DNA of 64,000 bases from Pseudomonas sp. Irchel 3H7 (GCF_900187605.1 NZ_FYEA01000001.1:702871-766870); one strand, 5' to 3'. Counted from the first letter of the stretch, positions 25,344-34,632 are shown. Translations and numbers: made by a program. The notes: generated from the letters alone by a model not told the origin.

Positions 25344-28057
25344 TGAACCGCCAGACGACCGCCTCGACCTGCTGTTATTGCGGGGTCGGCTGCGGCGTGC
25401 TGATCGAGCATGACGGCGAGCGCATCCTCGGCGTCAGCGGCGATCCGGCGCACCCGGCCAACTTCGGCAAACTGTGCAGCAAAGGCTCGACCCTGCACCT
25501 GACCGGCGACCTCGCGGCCCGCGCGCTGTACCCGGAACTGCGTTTGGGCAAAGGCCTGGCGCGCAGCCGCACGGATTGGGACACTGCGCTGGAACATGCC
25601 GCCAACGTGTTCGCAGAAACCATCGCCGAACACGGCCCGGACAGCGTCGCGTTCTATATCTCCGGACAGTTGCTGACCGAGGACTACTACGCCTTCAACA
25701 AACTGGCGCGGGCGTTGGTTGGCACCAACAACATCGACAGCAATTCACGCCTGTGCATGTCTTCAGCCGTGGTCGGCTACAAGCGCAGCCTCGGCGCCGA
25801 CGCCCCGCCGTGCAGCTATGAGGACCTGGAACTCAGCGATTGCGTAATGATCGTCGGCAGTAACATGGCCTACGCCCATCCAGTACTTTTCCGTCGGCTG
25901 GAGGAAGCAAAATCCCGCCGCCCGCAGATGAAAGTCATCGTCATTGATCCACGACGCACCGACACCTGCGACCTCGCCGATCTGCACCTGGCGATTCTGC
26001 CCGGTACCGATGTCGCTTTATTCCATGGGATTTTGCATCTGTTGTTGTGGGAGGACTGGATCGACCGCGATTTCGTCAAAACGCACACGGAAGGCCTTGC
26101 TGAACTGAAGAGTCTGGTGCGCGATTACACCCCGCAAATGGTTTCACAGTTATGCGGCATCAGCGTCGAGCAACTGCAGCAATGCGCCGAATGGGTTGGC
26201 ACTTCGCCGAGTTTTCTGTCGTTGTGGTGCATGGGTTTGAACCAGTCCACGGCCGGTAGCGCAAAAAACAGCGCGTTGATCAATCTGCACTTGGCCACCG
26301 GGCAAATCGGTCGTCCGGGTGCAGGACCTTTCTCCCTCACCGGTCAGCCGAATGCCATGGGCGGGCGCGAAACCGGTAGTTTGTCGAATCTGTTGCCGGG
26401 CCATCGAGACGCGGCCAACCCTGAACACCGCGCTGAAGTGGCGGCTTATTGGGGCGTTGATCGGTTGCCGGAAAGCACTGGTCTCAGCGCCATCGAACTG
26501 TTCGAGCAAGTGCGCAGCGGCAAGATCAAGGCGTTGTGGATTGCCTGCACCAACCCTGCGCAATCGATGCCGGATCAGAGTGCGGTGCGCGCGGCGCTGG
26601 AAGCTTGCCCGTTTGTGGTTCTGCAAGAAGCCTTTCGCACGACTGAAACCGCAGCATTCGCCGATCTGCTGCTGCCCGCCGCCAGTTGGGGCGAGAAAGA
26701 AGGTTCGGTGACCAATTCCGAGCGACGCATTTCCCACGTGCGCAAAGCCATTCTCCCACCGGGTGAGGCGCGGCCGGATTGGGCGATTACGGTAGATTTC
26801 GCGCAGCGTCTGGAGAAACGTCTGCGCCCCTCTGCATCGAGCCTGTTTACTTTCACCCAACCTGCGCAACTGTTCGATGAATTCAAAGGGCTGACGCGTG
26901 GGCGGGATCTGGATATGTCCGGGATCAGTCACGCGCTGATCGACGAGATCGGACCGCAGCAATGGCCCTTCCCTGTCGGAGCGCGGCGAGGAACGCCACG
27001 ACTGTACGAAGACGGGATTTTCCCAACCGCCAACGAGCGCGCGCAATTCATCGCCGACCCGTATCGTGCCGCCAAAGAACAACGCGATGCACGCTTTCCA
27101 CTGACGTTGATCACTGGCCGCTTGCGTGATCAATGGCACGGTATGAGCCGCACCGGTACGGCGGCGCAACTGTTCGGGCATGTCAACGAAGCGGTGTTGA
27201 GCCTGCATCCAGATGAAATGCGCCGGCATCGTTTGCAGCCGGGCGATCTGGTCAATCTGAAAAGTCGTCGCGGCGCGGTAATTGTTGCGGTCGCCAGTGA
27301 TGACAGCGTACGTCCGGGACAAGCGTTTCTACCAATGCACTGGGGCGATCGCTTCCTCAAGGGCGGCGTGAACAGCCTGACCCTGCCGGCCTTCGATCCT
27401 TTGTCGAAACAACCGGAACTCAAACACAGCGGCGTGCGCCTGGAACCGGTCAATCTGCCGTGGCAGCTTTTCGCACTGATCGAAGGTGATGTTCAACGGC
27501 ACTTCGAGACGCTACGACCGCTCTGTGAGGCATTTTCCTACGTTAGCCTCAGCCTTGTCGGACGTGAACGATCGGCATTGCTGATACGCGCTGCCAGCAG
27601 CGAGGCACCGGATGCGCAATTGCTCAGTGAAATCGACCGATGCCTGTCGCTGATCGACGGCCCGGTTTTGGCCTATGACGATCCGCGCCGGGCCATTGGC
27701 AAGCGCGTGCGTATTGAAAACGGCCGAATCACCGCGATTCGCCTGGCCGGCGAAACCCTCGCCCGGCATTGGCTGCAAGGGTTGTGGCTGGAAGGCCGTG
27801 CCGACGAACAACTGCGGCGTTGGTTGCTGGCACCGATGAGTGCGCCGCCGGGCAGTGCCGGGGCGCAGATCGCTGCGGATAAGACCCTGTGCAACTGCAA
27901 CAACGTCAGCCTCAACGCGGTCTGCGCCGGCATTCGCCAAGGGCTGGATCTGCAAGGCTTGAAAAGCAATTTGGGTTGCGGCACGCAATGCGGTTCGTGC
28001 GTCCCGGAAATAAAGCGTTTGCTGGCTGCCGAGTTGCAGCCGGTCGCCATCATCTGA
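25343..28057 (+). CDS. nasA: Assimilatory nitrate reductase catalytic subunit with C-terminal BFD domain
   Basis: 904 aa cytoplasmic molybdoenzyme reducing nitrate to nitrite. N-terminal [4Fe-4S] site STCCYCGVGCGV ... KLCSKGS (about 8-50); bis-MGD binding body with NSNSRLCMSSAV-type SNSRLCMSSA (about 130), GSNMAYAHPV and GQPNAMGGRE (about 335); the molybdopterin dinucleotide-binding domain (TGRLRDQWHGMSRTG, about 590). The last 55 residues form a BFD-type [2Fe-2S] domain (CNCNNVSLNAVC ... GCGTQCGSC), which probably takes electrons from the reductase. ATG 25343 is chosen by overlap with the nirD stop. Some annotations use nasC for this gene. Confidence 0.94.
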   Translation: MNRQTTASTCCYCGVGCGVLIEHDGERILGVSGDPAHPANFGKLCSKGSTLHLTGDLAARALYPELRLGKGLARSRTDWDTALEHAANVFAETIAEHGPDSVAFYISGQLLTEDYYAFNKLARALVGTNNIDSNSRLCMSSAVVGYKRSLGADAPPCSYEDLELSDCVMIVGSNMAYAHPVLFRRLEEAKSRRPQMKVIVIDPRRTDTCDLADLHLAILPGTDVALFHGILHLLLWEDWIDRDFVKTHTEGLAELKSLVRDYTPQMVSQLCGISVEQLQQCAEWVGTSPSFLSLWCMGLNQSTAGSAKNSALINLHLATGQIGRPGAGPFSLTGQPNAMGGRETGSLSNLLPGHRDAANPEHRAEVAAYWGVDRLPESTGLSAIELFEQVRSGKIKALWIACTNPAQSMPDQSAVRAALEACPFVVLQEAFRTTETAAFADLLLPAASWGEKEGSVTNSERRISHVRKAILPPGEARPDWAITVDFAQRLEKRLRPSASSLFTFTQPAQLFDEFKGLTRGRDLDMSGISHALIDEIGPQQWPFPVGARRGTPRLYEDGIFPTANERAQFIADPYRAAKEQRDARFPLTLITGRLRDQWHGMSRTGTAAQLFGHVNEAVLSLHPDEMRRHRLQPGDLVNLKSRRGAVIVAVASDDSVRPGQAFLPMHWGDRFLKGGVNSLTLPAFDPLSKQPELKHSGVRLEPVNLPWQLFALIEGDVQRHFETLRPLCEAFSYVSLSLVGRERSALLIRAASSEAPDAQLLSEIDRCLSLIDGPVLAYDDPRRAIGKRVRIENGRITAIRLAGETLARHWLQGLWLEGRADEQLRRWLLAPMSAPPGSAGAQIAADKTLCNCNNVSLNAVCAGIRQGLDLQGLKSNLGCGTQCGSCVPEIKRLLAAELQPVAII

Positions 28058-28070
28058 TGAGGAAAGCAGC

Positions 28071-28838
28071 ATGAATGCAAAAGTCTGGCTGGTAGGCGCG
28101 GGCCCCGGCGATCCGGAACTGCTGACCCTCAAAGCGGTGCGCGCTCTGCGCGAGGCCGACGTGGTGCTGATCGATGATCTGGTCAACGAGGCGGTGCTGG
28201 AGCACTGCCCTGATGCGCGCATCATTGCCGTGGGTAAACGCGGTGGCTGCCGCTCGACACCGCAAGCGTTCATTCATCGACTGATGCTGCGCTATGCCCG
28301 CCACGGCAAGTGTGTGGTGCGGCTCAAGGGTGGCGATCCGTGCATTTTCGGTCGAGGGGGTGAAGAGGCGCATTGGCTGCGTGAGCGTGGCGTCGAGGTG
28401 GAGTTGGTCAATGGCATCACCGCCGGGCTGGCCGGGGCGACGCAGTGCGATATTCCGCTGACGTTGCGTGGGGTCGCACGCGGGGTAACGCTGGTGACTG
28501 CGCATACTCAGGATGACAGCCAGTTGAACTGGCAGGCACTGGCGCAGGGCGGCACAACGCTGGTGGTTTACATGGGGGTGGCCAAGCTAGGCGAGATTCG
28601 CGATCAGTTGCTGGCGGGCGGGATGGCAGCGGATACGCCGGTGGCGATGATCGAGAATGCGTCGTTGCCAGAGCAGCGCGAATGCCGGAGTGATCTGGCG
28701 AGCATGAGTGCTGATGCGTTCAGGTTTGGGCTGAAAAGCCCGGCGATTTTGGTAATTGGTGCGGTGGCAGCCATTGTTGAAGAGCAAAAGATCGCAGCCT
28801 GCGGCAGCTCCTACAGGACGTATGCAGATTTCATGTAG
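28071..28838 (+). CDS. cobA: Uroporphyrinogen-III C-methyltransferase
   Basis: SAM-dependent SUMT, 255 aa, which makes precorrin-2 from uroporphyrinogen III for siroheme (needed by NirB) and for B12. Motifs: VWLVGAGPGDPELLT at the N-terminus, RLKGGDPCIFGRGGEE near 85, and GITAGLAGATQCDIPLT near 120. ATG 28071 with GAGGAAAG upstream; 13 bp after the nitrate reductase gene, last gene of the nir-nas operon. The final 18 or so codons and the stop are supplied by the REP pair at 28786-28863, so the C-terminal tail is probably not ancestral. Confidence 0.93.
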   Translation: MNAKVWLVGAGPGDPELLTLKAVRALREADVVLIDDLVNEAVLEHCPDARIIAVGKRGGCRSTPQAFIHRLMLRYARHGKCVVRLKGGDPCIFGRGGEEAHWLRERGVEVELVNGITAGLAGATQCDIPLTLRGVARGVTLVTAHTQDDSQLNWQALAQGGTTLVVYMGVAKLGEIRDQLLAGGMAADTPVAMIENASLPEQRECRSDLASMSADAFRFGLKSPAILVIGAVAAIVEEQKIAACGSSYRTYADFM

Positions 28839-28863
28839 GAGCTGCCGAAGGCTGCGATCTTTT
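28786..28863. repeat. REP inverted pair, type B, overlapping the 3' end of cobA
   Basis: 30-base complementary arms at 28786-28815 and 28834-28863. The cobA frame runs through the left arm and stops at the TAG formed in TGTAGGAG of the right arm. Confidence 0.9.
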
Positions 28864-28891
28864 AAAACTGCAAAGCCAAATCGCAGACAAA

Positions 28892-28919
28892 GAAAAGCCC
28901 GGCCTAAGCCGGGCTTTTC
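28892..28919 (-). terminator. Rho-independent terminator of oprF (probably bidirectional)
   Basis: Stem GAAAAGCCCGGC/GCCGGGCTTTTC (28892-28903 with 28908-28919) with a CTAA loop and A/T tracts on both sides. It separates the convergent cobA and oprF. Confidence 0.92.
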
Positions 28920-28935
28920 TCAGAGCGGCAGCTAA

Positions 28936-29970
28936 TTACTTAGCTTGAGCTTCAACCTGCGCTTCTACGCGACGGTTTACAGCGCGGCCAGCTTCAGTTT
29001 TGTTGTCAGCAACTGGGCGGGATTCGCCGTAGCCAACAGACTGAACGCGGGACGATTCAACACCGTACTGGTTGGTCAGAACTTGCTTAACGGCGTTTGC
29101 ACGACGCTCGGACAGTTTCTGGTTGTAAGCGTCAGGACCGACGGAGTCAGTGTGACCTTCAACAGTAGTGGTGGTGGATGGGTACTGCTTCATGAAGTCA
29201 GCCAGGTTCTTGATGTCGCCGTAGCTGTTTGGCTTCACAACCGACTTGTCGAAGTCGAACTTAACGTCCAGCTCAACACGAACAACTTCAGCAACTGCTG
29301 GGCAGCCGTCAGCGTCAACAGTTACGTTGGCTGGGGTGTCCGGGCACTTGTCAACGTTGTCGCAAACGCCATCGTTGTCGCTGTCGGAGCAGACTTCAGC
29401 TGGTGCTGGAACTGGAGCAGCAGCAGGCTTGGAGCCGCCACCGAAGTTCACACCGATACCAACGCTAGGAGCCCACTCGGTGTCGCCCTGGTCGATGTTG
29501 TACTGAGCTTCAACGCCAGCACGGGCGTAGAAGTTCTCGGTGAAGTACAGCTTGGCACCAGCGCCCAGGTTGGCGAAGGTGGAGCGGTCACGACCGCCGG
29601 AACCGTTCTGACCGATGCTCTGATCGGAGAAACCAGCCGATACGTATGGACGCAGCATGTCGCCTGGGTTGTTGAAGTGGTACAGAGCGTCCAGAGCGGT
29701 GTTCGCGCCCTTGATGTTACGACCGTCGTCGGAACGTACGTTGTGCACTTCGTCGTAGCCCAGACGCAGTTCAACGTCGTCGGTCAGGAAGTAACCGATC
29801 GAACCGCCGAACAGGTTGCCGTTGTTCTTGAAGTTACGAGCGCTGTCGAATTGTTCTTTCTTTGCGAAGCCTTCGATTTCAACTGCGCCTTGGCCTTGTG
29901 CCAGAGCGCCGAACGAAGTGGCGGCAATCAGAGAACCAATGGCCAAGCCCAAGGTGTTTTTCAGTTTCAT
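28936..29970 (-). CDS. oprF: Major outer-membrane porin OprF (OmpA family)
   Basis: 344 aa. Signal peptide about 1-24 (MKLKNTLGLAIGSLIAATSFGALA); N-terminal beta-barrel about 25-185; a Pro/Ala linker (KPAAAPVPAPAEVC); a calcium-type TSP3 stretch with four Cys (CSDSDNDGVC, DKCPDT, DGCP); and a C-terminal OmpA peptidoglycan-binding domain about 230-340 (KFDFDKSVVKP, VEGHTDSVG, LSERRANAV). It is a general porin and anchors the outer membrane to peptidoglycan. It lies 107 bp downstream of sigX, which drives oprF in P. aeruginosa. The codon use is noticeably more even than in its neighbours, as expected for a highly expressed gene. Confidence 0.97.
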   Translation of the reverse strand: MKLKNTLGLAIGSLIAATSFGALAQGQGAVEIEGFAKKEQFDSARNFKNNGNLFGGSIGYFLTDDVELRLGYDEVHNVRSDDGRNIKGANTALDALYHFNNPGDMLRPYVSAGFSDQSIGQNGSGGRDRSTFANLGAGAKLYFTENFYARAGVEAQYNIDQGDTEWAPSVGIGVNFGGGSKPAAAPVPAPAEVCSDSDNDGVCDNVDKCPDTPANVTVDADGCPAVAEVVRVELDVKFDFDKSVVKPNSYGDIKNLADFMKQYPSTTTTVEGHTDSVGPDAYNQKLSERRANAVKQVLTNQYGVESSRVQSVGYGESRPVADNKTEAGRAVNRRVEAQVEAQAK

Positions 29971-30077
29971 CCGTTAAATCCCCATCTGGTGATTGTGAAG
30001 CAGTCCCGCAAACCGGGGGACAACTCGGCGGCAAGTCTATCAGAACTTGCCTACACGTAAGAGATATTTGCGCTGAA

Positions 30078-30668
30078 CTAAGTTTCAGCAATGCCTGCAA
30101 ATTTCTCACGCAATTTATCTAGAGCACGTTTGTAACGCATTTTTGTCGCACTCAAACCCATGTGCATGATGTCTGCGATCTCCTGAAATTCCAGCTCTGC
30201 GACAAATCGAAGCACCAGAATTTCACGGTCAATCGGGTTCACATACACCAGCCAGCGATCAAGCCCGCCCTTCTCCTCGGGTTTCGGCGCCTTTTCTTCG
30301 GACGCTTCCTCGAGGGGGTCAAGACTCAATGCGTCCATCAAGCGACGCTTTCGCCGTTCCTTCCGATACTGCGTAATACATTCGTTGTACGTGATGCTGT
30401 AGAGCCACGTTTTGAACTTCGATTTCCCCTCGAAGTTCTTCAGGCCATACAGCACCTTCAACATGACTTCCTGACAGACATCGTCTGCGTCGCGATCGTT
30501 CCCAAGATATCTCGCACAAACGTTAAATAATGTTCGCTGGTAACGCCGCATCAGTTCTTCATAGGCGCGCGTTACGTGAAACAGCTCGGTATGCGAGCGC
30601 GCGACCAACTCCTCATCAGAGAGCTCGCGGGGGTCGTAGCGCGTGGATAGCGTTTGGGCTTTATTCAA
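30078..30668 (-). CDS. sigX: ECF sigma factor SigX
   Basis: 196 aa extracytoplasmic-function sigma factor. Region 2 (about 25-95) has the -10-binding YLGNDRDADDVCQEVMLKVL and FKTWLYSITYNECI. Region 4 (about 135-190) has DREILVLRFVAELEFQEIADIMHMGLSATKMRYKRA-type HTH (EFQEIADIMHMG). The start is TTG 30668, judged from the conserved MNKAQTLSTRYDP start I recall for SigX. It sits between cmpX and oprF. SigX responds to cell-wall stress and osmolarity in P. aeruginosa and directs oprF and fatty-acid genes. Confidence 0.95.
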   Translation of the reverse strand: MNKAQTLSTRYDPRELSDEELVARSHTELFHVTRAYEELMRRYQRTLFNVCARYLGNDRDADDVCQEVMLKVLYGLKNFEGKSKFKTWLYSITYNECITQYRKERRKRRLMDALSLDPLEEASEEKAPKPEEKGGLDRWLVYVNPIDREILVLRFVAELEFQEIADIMHMGLSATKMRYKRALDKLREKFAGIAET

Positions 30669-30758
30669 AACAAGTCGTGCCGACAGTCAGGTCAATGTCC
30701 ACCGCGACCAGCATCAGCTGGCATTTCGCGGCGGCATACATTAGCAGGGTTTGCCGGA

Positions 30759-31583
30759 TTAGCGGCTACTCACATGCTGTTCCAGCAGGATCCGATTGGA
30801 AAGAGAGACTAGCTCACCCTCATCGGTCAGCAATGTGGTTTTAACCGTGCCGATCTCCTCGATCTGGCCTTCGACCTCGCCAACACGCACTTGTTGCCCA
30901 ACCTGATACAACTCACGCACATAGATTCCCGCAAGAATCTGACCGGCAATTTCCCGGCTTCCCAAACCCATGGCCAGCGCAACGGCCAGACCAACGGTAA
31001 TCAAAACGATGACAATCACATGGTTCAGCAGGTCGGTCTTGACCTCAAGCTGACTGATCGCGACCGAGATGCTGATGATGATCACCAGCCCCTGGGCAAT
31101 TCGCCCAAGCCCCGAAGCGTAGTCCAGGCCTACGCCTTCTGCCGCCCCGCGCACCAGCCCGTTGGCCAGTTGCGCGAGCAAAACACCCACCAGCAACACC
31201 AGCGCCGCGCCGAATACTTTCGGCAAATAGAGCGCCAACATATCCAGCGTAGCCGAAACTCGCTCGAGGCCAAGGGATTCTGCTGCAGAAACCAGAAAAA
31301 TCAGCAGAACGAACCAGTAAACGATTTTACCGATCAGCGTTGAAATCGGAACTTGCAGCCCCGCACGCGACATCAACTTGGTCAGCCCGGTACCACCCAT
31401 CAGGCGATCAAGACCCAGTTTGGCGAGCAGCTTGGAGAGCAAGGTATCGAGCAGCTTGGCCACAACGAAACCCAACAGCAGCACGACCAGTGCGCCGAAC
31501 AGGTTCGGGATGAAGTTGGCTACTTTGGTCCACAACGCAGTCATTGCAGTGACGAGGCTCTGAGTCCAGAGGTCGAGTTCCAT
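30759..31583 (-). CDS. cmpX: CmpX, small-conductance mechanosensitive channel-like protein
   Basis: 274 aa membrane protein with about five hydrophobic segments (for example FGALVVLLLGFVVAKLL near 25, VFGAALVLLVGVLLAQLANGL near 125, VIVIVLITVGLAVALAMGLG near 190) and a C-terminal MscS-like beta region (GIYVRELYQVGQQVRVGEVEGQIEEI). ATG 31583 is used; a TTG at 31589 would overlap the cfrX stop. It lies 90 bp upstream of sigX. In P. aeruginosa cmpX is reported to affect SigX activity and envelope stability. Confidence 0.9.
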   Translation of the reverse strand: MELDLWTQSLVTAMTALWTKVANFIPNLFGALVVLLLGFVVAKLLDTLLSKLLAKLGLDRLMGGTGLTKLMSRAGLQVPISTLIGKIVYWFVLLIFLVSAAESLGLERVSATLDMLALYLPKVFGAALVLLVGVLLAQLANGLVRGAAEGVGLDYASGLGRIAQGLVIIISISVAISQLEVKTDLLNHVIVIVLITVGLAVALAMGLGSREIAGQILAGIYVRELYQVGQQVRVGEVEGQIEEIGTVKTTLLTDEGELVSLSNRILLEQHVSSR

Positions 31584-31585
31584 AT

Positions 31586-31831
31586 TCAATCAGCCTTATC
31601 AGCAGTGCGAGCGGTAGGTTTACGACGGGAAACCGGCGAGACATGGGCCGAGCCGTTATTCAGGGCGATCATCAGCGCGGGCAGCCAGCGGCCCAGCAGG
31701 CTGAACAAATCACCGGCGCCGACCTGGCGGTTGGCGGTTTTGAGTACGCGGCCCAGGCACGCATCGTCGTCGCGGCTGGACGGCGAAGCGTTGAGCATGT
31801 CGCGCAAAGACTGTTCAAACGGATCGTGCAT
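31586..31831 (-). CDS. cfrX: CfrX, small conserved protein upstream of cmpX
   Basis: 81 aa from ATG 31831 (a GTG at 31837 would give 83). Begins MHDPFEQSLRDMLNASPS; a mildly hydrophobic middle (FSLLGRWLPALMIALN) and a basic tail. No known domain or function. It lies two bases before the cmpX start and is recognised mainly by position and similarity to P. aeruginosa CfrX. Probably co-translated with cmpX. Confidence 0.8.
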   Translation of the reverse strand: MHDPFEQSLRDMLNASPSSRDDDACLGRVLKTANRQVGAGDLFSLLGRWLPALMIALNNGSAHVSPVSRRKPTARTADKAD

Positions 31832-31894
31832 ACGCACCTCTCGTGATGTCTGTGAAAGACGCGGGCAGATTTGGTCGGGTCACATGCGCCATCG

Positions 31895-32896
31895 TCAGAC
31901 CCAGCGCAAACGACGGAATAACCACCACTGACCGAAGGCCAGGGCGAGTACCGTCAAGCAGGCGATCAGGAAACCATATGGGCTGCTGGAGAACGGAATT
32001 CCGCCGACGTTGATGCCCAGCAGACCGGTGATGAAACTCATCGGCAAAAAGATGCAGGTGATGATCCCGAAGCGGTACATCGTGCGATTCATGCGCTCGC
32101 TCAACCGCCGGTCTTCGGCCTCCAGCACAAGCCCCACGCGCTCTCGGGTCAATTCGAGTTCTTCGAGATAGCGGGTCAGGCTGTTGTTCAATTCGTTCCA
32201 GTAATCGGCATCGTCATCGACAAACCACGGCAGTTTTATCCGCGTCAGTTGTCCGAAAATATCCCGCTGCGGCGCAAGAAAACGCTTCAACCCAGCGGCC
32301 CGGCGGCGGATGTGCAGAATGGCGCCATGCTCGGGGGTATACCGTTCGTCGGCATCCATTTTTTCTTCTTCCTCATCGGCGATTTCCGAGAGGCAAGTGA
32401 CCAGATCCTGCACCTTGTTGGTGAGGAACTGCGCCAGATAGAGGATGAGTTCAGAGGCAGTTTTCGGACCTTTGCCGTCCGCCAATTGCACCAGTAATTC
32501 ATCGGTGGCGCGCAATGGACGCAAACGCAGGGAAATCACCCGCTGAGCTGAAGCGAAAATGCGCACCGAGACCATGTCTTCCGGCTCGGCACCCGGGTTG
32601 AGATTGACCCCACGCAGAAACAGCAGCAGCTCGGAATCCGGCAACGGCAACAGGCGCGGTCGAGTGTTCTCTTCCAGCAGCAGATCGCAGGTGAATTCAT
32701 TTAGACCGCTGGATTTGCGCAGCCAGGTCTGCGTTTGCGGATGGCTGCGATCCCAATGCAGCCACAGGCTTTCATGGGCCTGCAGCTGTAAATCGTCGAG
32801 CTCAGTCCGGGCTATCGAACGCGCACCGCCTTTTCCGTCCAGCACCAGGGCATGCACCAGCCCCCATTGCGCGTTTTCTTCCTCGAACATCCGCAT
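31895..32896 (-). CDS. cmaX: CmaX, CorA/ZntB-family cation transporter
   Basis: 333 aa. A large cytoplasmic N-terminal domain is rich in charged residues (about 1-270), followed by two transmembrane helices at the C-terminus (about 273-330). The motif after TM1 is GINVGG in MSFITGLLGINVGG, where classical CorA has GMN; GIN is usual for ZntB-type members, so the ion may be zinc or another divalent cation. Start ATG 32896 (a second ATG is two codons in). It is 16 bp downstream of the rraA-like gene and 63 bp before cfrX, so a cmaX-cfrX-cmpX unit is likely. Confidence 0.9.
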   Translation of the reverse strand: MRMFEEENAQWGLVHALVLDGKGGARSIARTELDDLQLQAHESLWLHWDRSHPQTQTWLRKSSGLNEFTCDLLLEENTRPRLLPLPDSELLLFLRGVNLNPGAEPEDMVSVRIFASAQRVISLRLRPLRATDELLVQLADGKGPKTASELILYLAQFLTNKVQDLVTCLSEIADEEEEKMDADERYTPEHGAILHIRRRAAGLKRFLAPQRDIFGQLTRIKLPWFVDDDADYWNELNNSLTRYLEELELTRERVGLVLEAEDRRLSERMNRTMYRFGIITCIFLPMSFITGLLGINVGGIPFSSSPYGFLIACLTVLALAFGQWWLFRRLRWV

Positions 32897-32912
32897 CCCT
32901 TTGTCGAAAATC

Positions 32913-33404
32913 TTATTCAGGCATCTGCAGCGGGCTCGGCGAGATAATTACGCCGTTGTTGTCCGCATAAATGTAGTGGCCCGGGTGGAACGTCACACCG
33001 GCGAAAGTCACCGGGACGTTGAGGTCACCGAGGCCGCGCTTTTCGGTTTTCATCGGATGGCTGGCCAAAGCCTGCACGCCCAGATCGGTCTGCGCAATGA
33101 CGTCGACGTCACGGATGCAGCCATAGATCACCAGCCCTTCCCAGCCGTTTTTAGCGGCTTTCTCGGCGATCATGTCACCCAGCAGCGCGCGACGCAGTGA
33201 ACCGCCGCCATCGACCACCAGCACTTTGCCGTTGCCCTTGAGCTCAGCCTGTTCCTTGACCAGCGAGTTGTCTTCGAAGCATTTGATGGTCACGATTTCG
33301 CCGCCGAACGAATCACGGCCGCCGAAATTGCTGAACATCGGTTCCAGCACCTGCACCAGCTCCGGATAGGCGTCGCACAGGTCAGGCGTAAGGTAATGGT
33401 TCAT
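32913..33404 (-). CDS. rraA: RraA family protein (RNase E regulator / HMG-CHA aldolase-like)
   Basis: 163 aa RraA-fold protein: [54 protein letters not shown] near 75 and [20 protein letters not shown] near 105. Members either bind RNase E and reduce its activity (E. coli RraA) or act as metal-dependent 4-hydroxy-4-methyl-2-oxoglutarate aldolases; the G-D...R-D residues of the aldolase site are present, so the sequence alone does not decide. ATG 33404 with CAGGAG upstream. Confidence 0.88.
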   Translation of the reverse strand: MNHYLTPDLCDAYPELVQVLEPMFSNFGGRDSFGGEIVTIKCFEDNSLVKEQAELKGNGKVLVVDGGGSLRRALLGDMIAEKAAKNGWEGLVIYGCIRDVDVIAQTDLGVQALASHPMKTEKRGLGDLNVPVTFAGVTFHPGHYIYADNNGVIISPSPLQMPE

Positions 33405-33629
33405 CGAAAAACTCCTGTAAAAAGCAAGACGATCAAGGATGCCGCGTTCTGAAGAGACGAGTTCCGGTGGTCGCTGTTTACCTTAGCTCATTGAATGTTC
33501 GCTGAATGAACCTGAACAAACGCTGAAACTTAATCGCTAAACTGCCACCGAATATGACCAGAACCGCACAATTCGTCATATCTTAGCCGCAAGCCGACCT
33601 TTACGAAATGCCCTTTACCCAGCCCCGTC

Positions 33630-34619
33630 TCAGACCGCAGCAGCCAGATCAGGCTTCTCGCCCAGTAACGGCGTGTGCTGATCGTTCAACCAGCGCGCTA
33701 CCAACGGCCACACTTCATTCTGCGCCGCTTTGCTCACCAACATTTCAACATGACCGAAATTATCGGTGAAACCCTGTTCGCGCCCCAGATTGACGAATTG
33801 CTTGTGCTCGGAGCCGATCTGTTCGAACAGTTTGCGACAGGCCCAGGCCGGATCCTGATGATCCCCCGCCGCCGTCACTGCCAGCACCGGCACCTTGACG
33901 TCCGCCAGACCCGCCCACCAATCCTTGTCCTTGTCGCCAAAACGGCCGAACAAGCCGTACCAGCGCATGCTTTCCAGCGCCAGGCCGATCGGCTCATCTT
34001 CCGGGCCACGCTTGAGGCGCGAACCCGACAGTTGCGCGAAGCGCTTGAGAATAAAGCGCCCACTCCACTCCACTGGCGGGATTTTCAGCGGCCAGTAGGT
34101 GCGGCTGACCTGAGTACCGAAAAACGCCGCAGAAGCTACGGCAGGCTCGCCAAGGTATTCGCCACCGAGCGCCGCGGCCAAGGTGATGCCGCCCAGCGAA
34201 TGGCCGATCCAGTGCGGAATCTGCCCGCTCTGCTCTCGCACGAATGCGGCAATCGCCGGCAGATCGTAGCGGGCATAGTCGGCGACACGGTTGCGTCGGT
34301 ATTCCTCATTGCGCTGCGACAGGCCGTGACCGCGCATCTCCGGAATCCAAACGTCGAACCCCAGTCGCGTCAGATATGCGCCCAGGCCCAGGCCTTTGGG
34401 TGAAAACCAGAAGCGTCGATTGGAAAAACTGCCGTGCAGCAAAATAACCGGCACACCGCGAGGCGCCGTGTCATCGGCCATGCCCAAGCGGGTCACAGCG
34501 ATTTCCACGGACCAGTCGGGGCTGTTGCCGGGTTTCAGTCGATACACGTCTTCGCTCAGATCGCCGCGCCGTTCGGCGCTGATCAGGGCGACAGGAAATA
34601 AGTTGCTGCTGCTTTGCAT
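33630..34619 (-). CDS. Alpha/beta hydrolase (esterase/lipase-like)
   Basis: 329 aa serine hydrolase. HGSFSNRRFWF gives the oxyanion loop (about 72), GHSLGGI is the nucleophile elbow (Ser near 150), LAVTAAGDHQDPA probably holds the acid (Asp near 265) and NFGHVEML the catalytic His (near 300). No signal peptide, so it is cytoplasmic. ATG 34619 is chosen over an upstream TTG because the TTG lies in the T tract of the preceding terminator. The substrate is unknown. The 225 bp gap before rraA (33405-33629) holds no recognised feature. Confidence 0.85.
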   Translation of the reverse strand: MQSSSNLFPVALISAERRGDLSEDVYRLKPGNSPDWSVEIAVTRLGMADDTAPRGVPVILLHGSFSNRRFWFSPKGLGLGAYLTRLGFDVWIPEMRGHGLSQRNEEYRRNRVADYARYDLPAIAAFVREQSGQIPHWIGHSLGGITLAAALGGEYLGEPAVASAAFFGTQVSRTYWPLKIPPVEWSGRFILKRFAQLSGSRLKRGPEDEPIGLALESMRWYGLFGRFGDKDKDWWAGLADVKVPVLAVTAAGDHQDPAWACRKLFEQIGSEHKQFVNLGREQGFTDNFGHVEMLVSKAAQNEVWPLVARWLNDQHTPLLGEKPDLAAAV

Positions 34620-34632
34620 AATGCTCTTGCAC

